The position numbers were made by a program, and so were the translations under genes. The notes under the pieces are model-generated. The model saw nothing but the letters and a program-made list of their open reading frames with translations. It was not told where the DNA came from and ran no database searches. Below are positions 62,137-64,000 of a stretch of DNA of 64,000 bases, in pieces; position 1 is the first letter of the stretch, and every line of letters begins with the position of its first letter. This DNA is from an uncultured Alphaproteobacteria bacterium (lineage in GTDB: Bacteria > Pseudomonadota > Alphaproteobacteria > GCA-2731375). The DNA lies in contig CATOSZ010000003.1 of NCBI GenBank assembly GCA_951812805.1, positions 2,310,557-2,374,556 of the forward strand, read 5' to 3'.

Positions 62137-63495
62137 ATGAGCAACTTTCGACAGGTTGACCGGGAGACCAGCTATCTTCTGCCGCCTTCGGTGGACGAAT
62201 GGCTGCCTGATCGTCATCTGGCGCGCTTCGTGGTCGATGTGCTGGAGCAGCTGGATCTCTCTGCGTTCGTGAAGGCCTATCGTGGTTCGGGCTCGGCGGC
62301 GCATCACCCGAGCGTCCTGCTGGGCCTGCTGATCTACGGCTACGCGACGGGGGTGCATTCCAGCCGGAAGCTGGAGCGGGCGAGCTATGATTCGGTGGCC
62401 TTCCGCTTCATCGCGGCAAACGACCACCCCGACCACGACACGATCGCCACGTTCCGCCGTCGCTTCCTGCCGCTGATCGAGGGGCTGTTCGTGCAGGTTC
62501 TGCTGCTGGCGCGGCAGGCCGGCATGCTGCAACTGGGCACGGTGGCGCTGGACGGGACGAAGATCCATGCCGACGCGAGCCGGCACAGCGCCCTGTCGTG
62601 GCAGCGTGCGGGCGAGATCGAAGCCCGGCTGCGGGCCGAGGTGGCGGAGTTGATGGCGTTGGCGGAAGCGGCGGACCGGTCCGAGGTTCCCGACGGCATG
62701 AGCGTGCCGGAGGAGCTGGCACGGCGCGAGGACCGGCTGGCGGCGATCGCCGCGGCGAAGGCGGAGATCGAGGCGCGGGCGGCCGAGCGTCATGCGCGGG
62801 AGCAGGCGGAGTACGAAGAGAAGCTGGCAGCCCGCGAGGCGAAGGAAACGCGGACCGGCCGCAAGCCGGGCGGGCGGCCACCGAAGCCGCCGGAGCCGGG
62901 GCCACGGGCGAAGGACCAGGTCAACCTGACGGACCCGGACTCGCGCATCATGCCGGTGGCCGGCGGCGGCTTCGAGCAGTGCTACAACGCCCAGGCTGCG
63001 GTGGCCGCCGGCAGCCTGCTGGTGGTCAGCGCCGACGTGGTGCAGGCGGCGAACGACAAGCAGCAGATCGAACCGACGCTCGAAGCACTCGCCGGCCTGC
63101 CGGACGGGCTTGGCGAGGTCGAGACCCTGTTGGCGGACAGCGGCTACTTCAGCCAGGCCAACGTCGAGGCCTGCGGGGAAGCGGAGATCGCGCCGCTGAT
63201 CGCGCTCGGCCGGGAGCACCACCATCTTTCCTGGCGGGACCGCTTCGCCGAGGCGCCGCCAGCGCCCGAGGATCCGACGCCGCTCGAGGCGATGTGCCAT
63301 CGCCTGGCCACACCCGAGGGCCGGGCGCTCTACGCGCTTCGCAAGCAGACGCCGGAGCCGGTGTTCGGCATCATCAAATCGGTGATGGGCTTGCGTCAGT
63401 TCAGCCTGCGCGGCCTCGACAAGGCGAAGGGGGAATGGACCTTGGCCACGCTCTCCTGGAACATCAAGCGGATGTTCGTCCTCAGCCACGCCTGA
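62137..63495 (+). CDS. IS1182-family transposase
   Basis: DDE transposase of 452 aa. The N-terminal DUF772 region reads YLLPPSVDEWLPDRHLARFV and LLGLLIYGYATGVHSSRKLE; the first catalytic Asp is in TVALDGTKIHADASRHS, the second in LLADSGYFSQANVE, and the last acid in EPVFGIIKSVMGLRQFSLRG (YREK-like helix with Glu in PEPVFG). A long Glu/Ala/Arg-rich coiled stretch (about residues 165-245) precedes the insertion region. Frame is intact. The preceding GTG at 62134 is an alternative start. Confidence 0.93.
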   Translation: MSNFRQVDRETSYLLPPSVDEWLPDRHLARFVVDVLEQLDLSAFVKAYRGSGSAAHHPSVLLGLLIYGYATGVHSSRKLERASYDSVAFRFIAANDHPDHDTIATFRRRFLPLIEGLFVQVLLLARQAGMLQLGTVALDGTKIHADASRHSALSWQRAGEIEARLRAEVAELMALAEAADRSEVPDGMSVPEELARREDRLAAIAAAKAEIEARAAERHAREQAEYEEKLAAREAKETRTGRKPGGRPPKPPEPGPRAKDQVNLTDPDSRIMPVAGGGFEQCYNAQAAVAAGSLLVVSADVVQAANDKQQIEPTLEALAGLPDGLGEVETLLADSGYFSQANVEACGEAEIAPLIALGREHHHLSWRDRFAEAPPAPEDPTPLEAMCHRLATPEGRALYALRKQTPEPVFGIIKSVMGLRQFSLRGLDKAKGEWTLATLSWNIKRMFVLSHA

Positions 63496-63587
63496 ACGGG
63501 CGGGCCAACCCGCGTTCGCAACTTCATGGGGGTAAATCCATGACATCGACGCCCGCCAAGCCAATTTTACCAATCCTTGCATGCCCG

Positions 63588-63601
63588 AGTCCGACAGGCT
63601 G
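63588..63601 (-). repeat. Right inverted repeat of the IS1182-type element
   Basis: AGTCCGACAGGCTG, the exact reverse complement of the left inverted repeat. CTAG follows directly on its outer side. Confidence 0.85.
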
Positions 63602-63609
63602 CTAGGCAT

Positions 63610-63831
63610 TCAAGCTAATCGGTAGCCCATCATTGCCGCGCGCTTCAATCGTTTCGTCGGCGCCGGCGAATCTTCGAGCAGTTCCATGACTCGGAGACTA
63701 TCGCGTTCGGAGAGATGAATCTGCTCCACTTTCCACAGCGCGGCACGAGCCTCAAGCGACACTTCTGCCTGGGGAACCAGCACCATTTCGCCGGATCGCA
63801 ACCGCTCATTATCGCTTATTTTTCTCGGCAC
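63610..63831 (-). CDS. Shortened DUF1778-type (TacA-like) antitoxin, orphan
   Basis: A protein of about 73 aa from a GTG preceded by GCGAGG. The C-terminal half is that of DUF1778 antitoxins: VEQIHLSERDSLRVMELLE followed by DSPAPTKRL. The ribbon-helix-helix part that normally precedes it is mostly absent; after MPRKISDNERLR the family sequence is interrupted by SGEMVLVPQAEVSLEARAAL, so DNA binding is probably lost. The GNAT toxin gene normally follows directly, but here the IS element begins 9 bp after the stop. An earlier ATG at 63870 would start inside the AT-rich promoter-like region and is not favoured. Confidence 0.6.
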   Translation of the reverse strand: MPRKISDNERLRSGEMVLVPQAEVSLEARAALWKVEQIHLSERDSLRVMELLEDSPAPTKRLKRAAMMGYRLA

Positions 63832-63893
63832 GGCATATCCTCGCTTCGTGAAAATATATATCACATTCATTCAGTACAATGCCAAAATGACGC
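63832..63893 (-). promoter_or_regulatory. AT-rich promoter/operator region of the antitoxin remnant
   Basis: A strikingly AT-rich stretch in a GC-rich window. On the minus strand TTGGCA is followed by an AT-rich TATATAT about 19 bases later, resembling a -35/-10 pair. GTGA and TCAC flank the TATATATTT as a small inverted repeat, in the place where antitoxins usually bind their own promoter. Confidence 0.45.
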
Positions 63894-64000
63894 TCATCCC
63901 AGCTCGCGCCGAAGAAAATTCAGCAGGTTGATGACCGCGTATTCGCGGATCCGGTTGCGGTCGCCCGGCAGGCGGACTTCGAGGGACTTCTTGCCCTCCG
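63894..64000 (-). CDS. C-terminal end of a CinA-like protein (partial)
   Basis: The frame entering from the right edge ends with LEVRLPGDRNRIREYAVINL and a short leucine-rich helix, stop at 63894-63896. The pattern GDR-x2-[VI]R-x2-A-x3-L near a C-terminus is that of the CinA C-terminal amidohydrolase domain (nicotinamide-nucleotide amidase). Only about 35 residues are visible, so the assignment is tentative. It is transcribed toward the antitoxin remnant. Confidence 0.4.
   Translation of the reverse strand, partial: EGKKSLEVRLPGDRNRIREYAVINLLNFLRRELG

Larger units (their letters stand above)
62058..63601 (+). mobile_element. IS1182-family insertion sequence, complete
   Basis: A 1544-bp element bounded by inverted repeats: CAGCCTGTCGGACT at 62058-62071 and its reverse complement at 63588-63601, after which similarity fades. 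It carries one full-length transposase gene. CTAG flanks both ends (62054-62057 and 63602-63605) and may be a 4-bp target duplication; CTAG is its own complement, so it may equally be an extension of the repeat. Element size is within the IS1182 family range. The transposase frame is intact, so the element could still be mobile. Confidence 0.85.

Noticed and set aside
62134-63495. Cargo or passenger gene within the IS element
   Set aside because: Only the transposase frame is coding; frames on the other strand are Arg/His-rich shadows.
53614-63601. Prophage or genomic island at the right side
   Set aside because: Apart from the single IS there are no integrase, phage or conjugation genes and no tRNA end; the genes are typical chromosomal ones.
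1-64000. tRNA, rRNA, 4.5S RNA or riboswitch genes
   Set aside because: No cloverleaf, T-loop GGTTCGA-type sequences in context, or conserved riboswitch core was seen by eye, including the 202-bp gap between ffh and dapF and the region before leuC. A covariance-model scan would be decisive.

Overview
The window is GC-rich chromosomal DNA from an alphaproteobacterium. The best pointers are a divK-pleD pair, an EipB/DUF1849 periplasmic protein, a DinB with an N-terminal zinc ribbon and the blocks rpsP-rimM-trmD-rplS next to leuCDB and dapF-mtaB-ftsY. The overall flavour (many acyl-CoA ligases, LLM monooxygenase, dipeptide-type ABC system, SDRs) fits an environmental Rhodospirillales-like organism, but genus cannot be fixed from sequence reading alone. 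No rRNA, tRNA or CRISPR array was seen. Genes are packed tightly: no gap exceeds about 220 bp, and several convergent pairs overlap at their 3' ends.

Layout. 1-11.7 kb: the end of xseA, an M23 peptidase, an orphan HyuA-type hydantoinase, a three-domain LplT-PlsC-Aas lysophospholipid salvage protein, and an acyl-CoA module (NTF2-like protein, CoA ligase, crotonase, MFS carrier). 11.8-18.1 kb: housekeeping genes (HIT, SGNH hydrolase plus a 49-aa DUF5989 protein, sfsA, map, radC on the plus strand; coaBC-dut-rnhA on the minus strand). 18.2-31 kb: a putative uptake and catabolic region with an LLM monooxygenase, a CoA ligase, a methyltransferase, a PhyH dioxygenase, an amidohydrolase and an SDR arranged around a peptide/opine-type ABC transporter whose genes lie in three transcription units. 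31-43.7 kb: GDPD, RidA, the agmatine route to putrescine (aguA-aguB), a diguanylate cyclase, eipB, dinB-ROK-HAD genes, divK-pleD, a membrane sugar-nucleotide dehydratase and an SDR. 43.7-53.6 kb: leuB, leuD, leuC, rplS, trmD, rimM, rpsP and ffh on the minus strand, then dapF, mtaB and ftsY on the plus strand.

53.6-57.3 kb carries the most unusual feature: two tandem, paralogous, secreted proteins of about 600 residues built from cysteine-rich repeats with a C-W-x-C-P core, a shared cysteine-rich middle region and a shared C-terminal helical domain. I recognise no characterised family. 57.4-61.3 kb follows with a DMT exporter, a YceI / cytochrome b561 / YceI trio, a small Sel1 protein and a glutathione transferase, with several operator-like palindromes between them.

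The right end (61.4-64 kb) is a scar region. A complete IS1182-type insertion sequence with 14-bp inverted repeats and a CTAG on each side lies between an SDR gene that has lost its cofactor-binding N-terminus and a shortened, orphan DUF1778-type antitoxin. Beyond it is the end of a gene resembling the CinA C-terminal domain.
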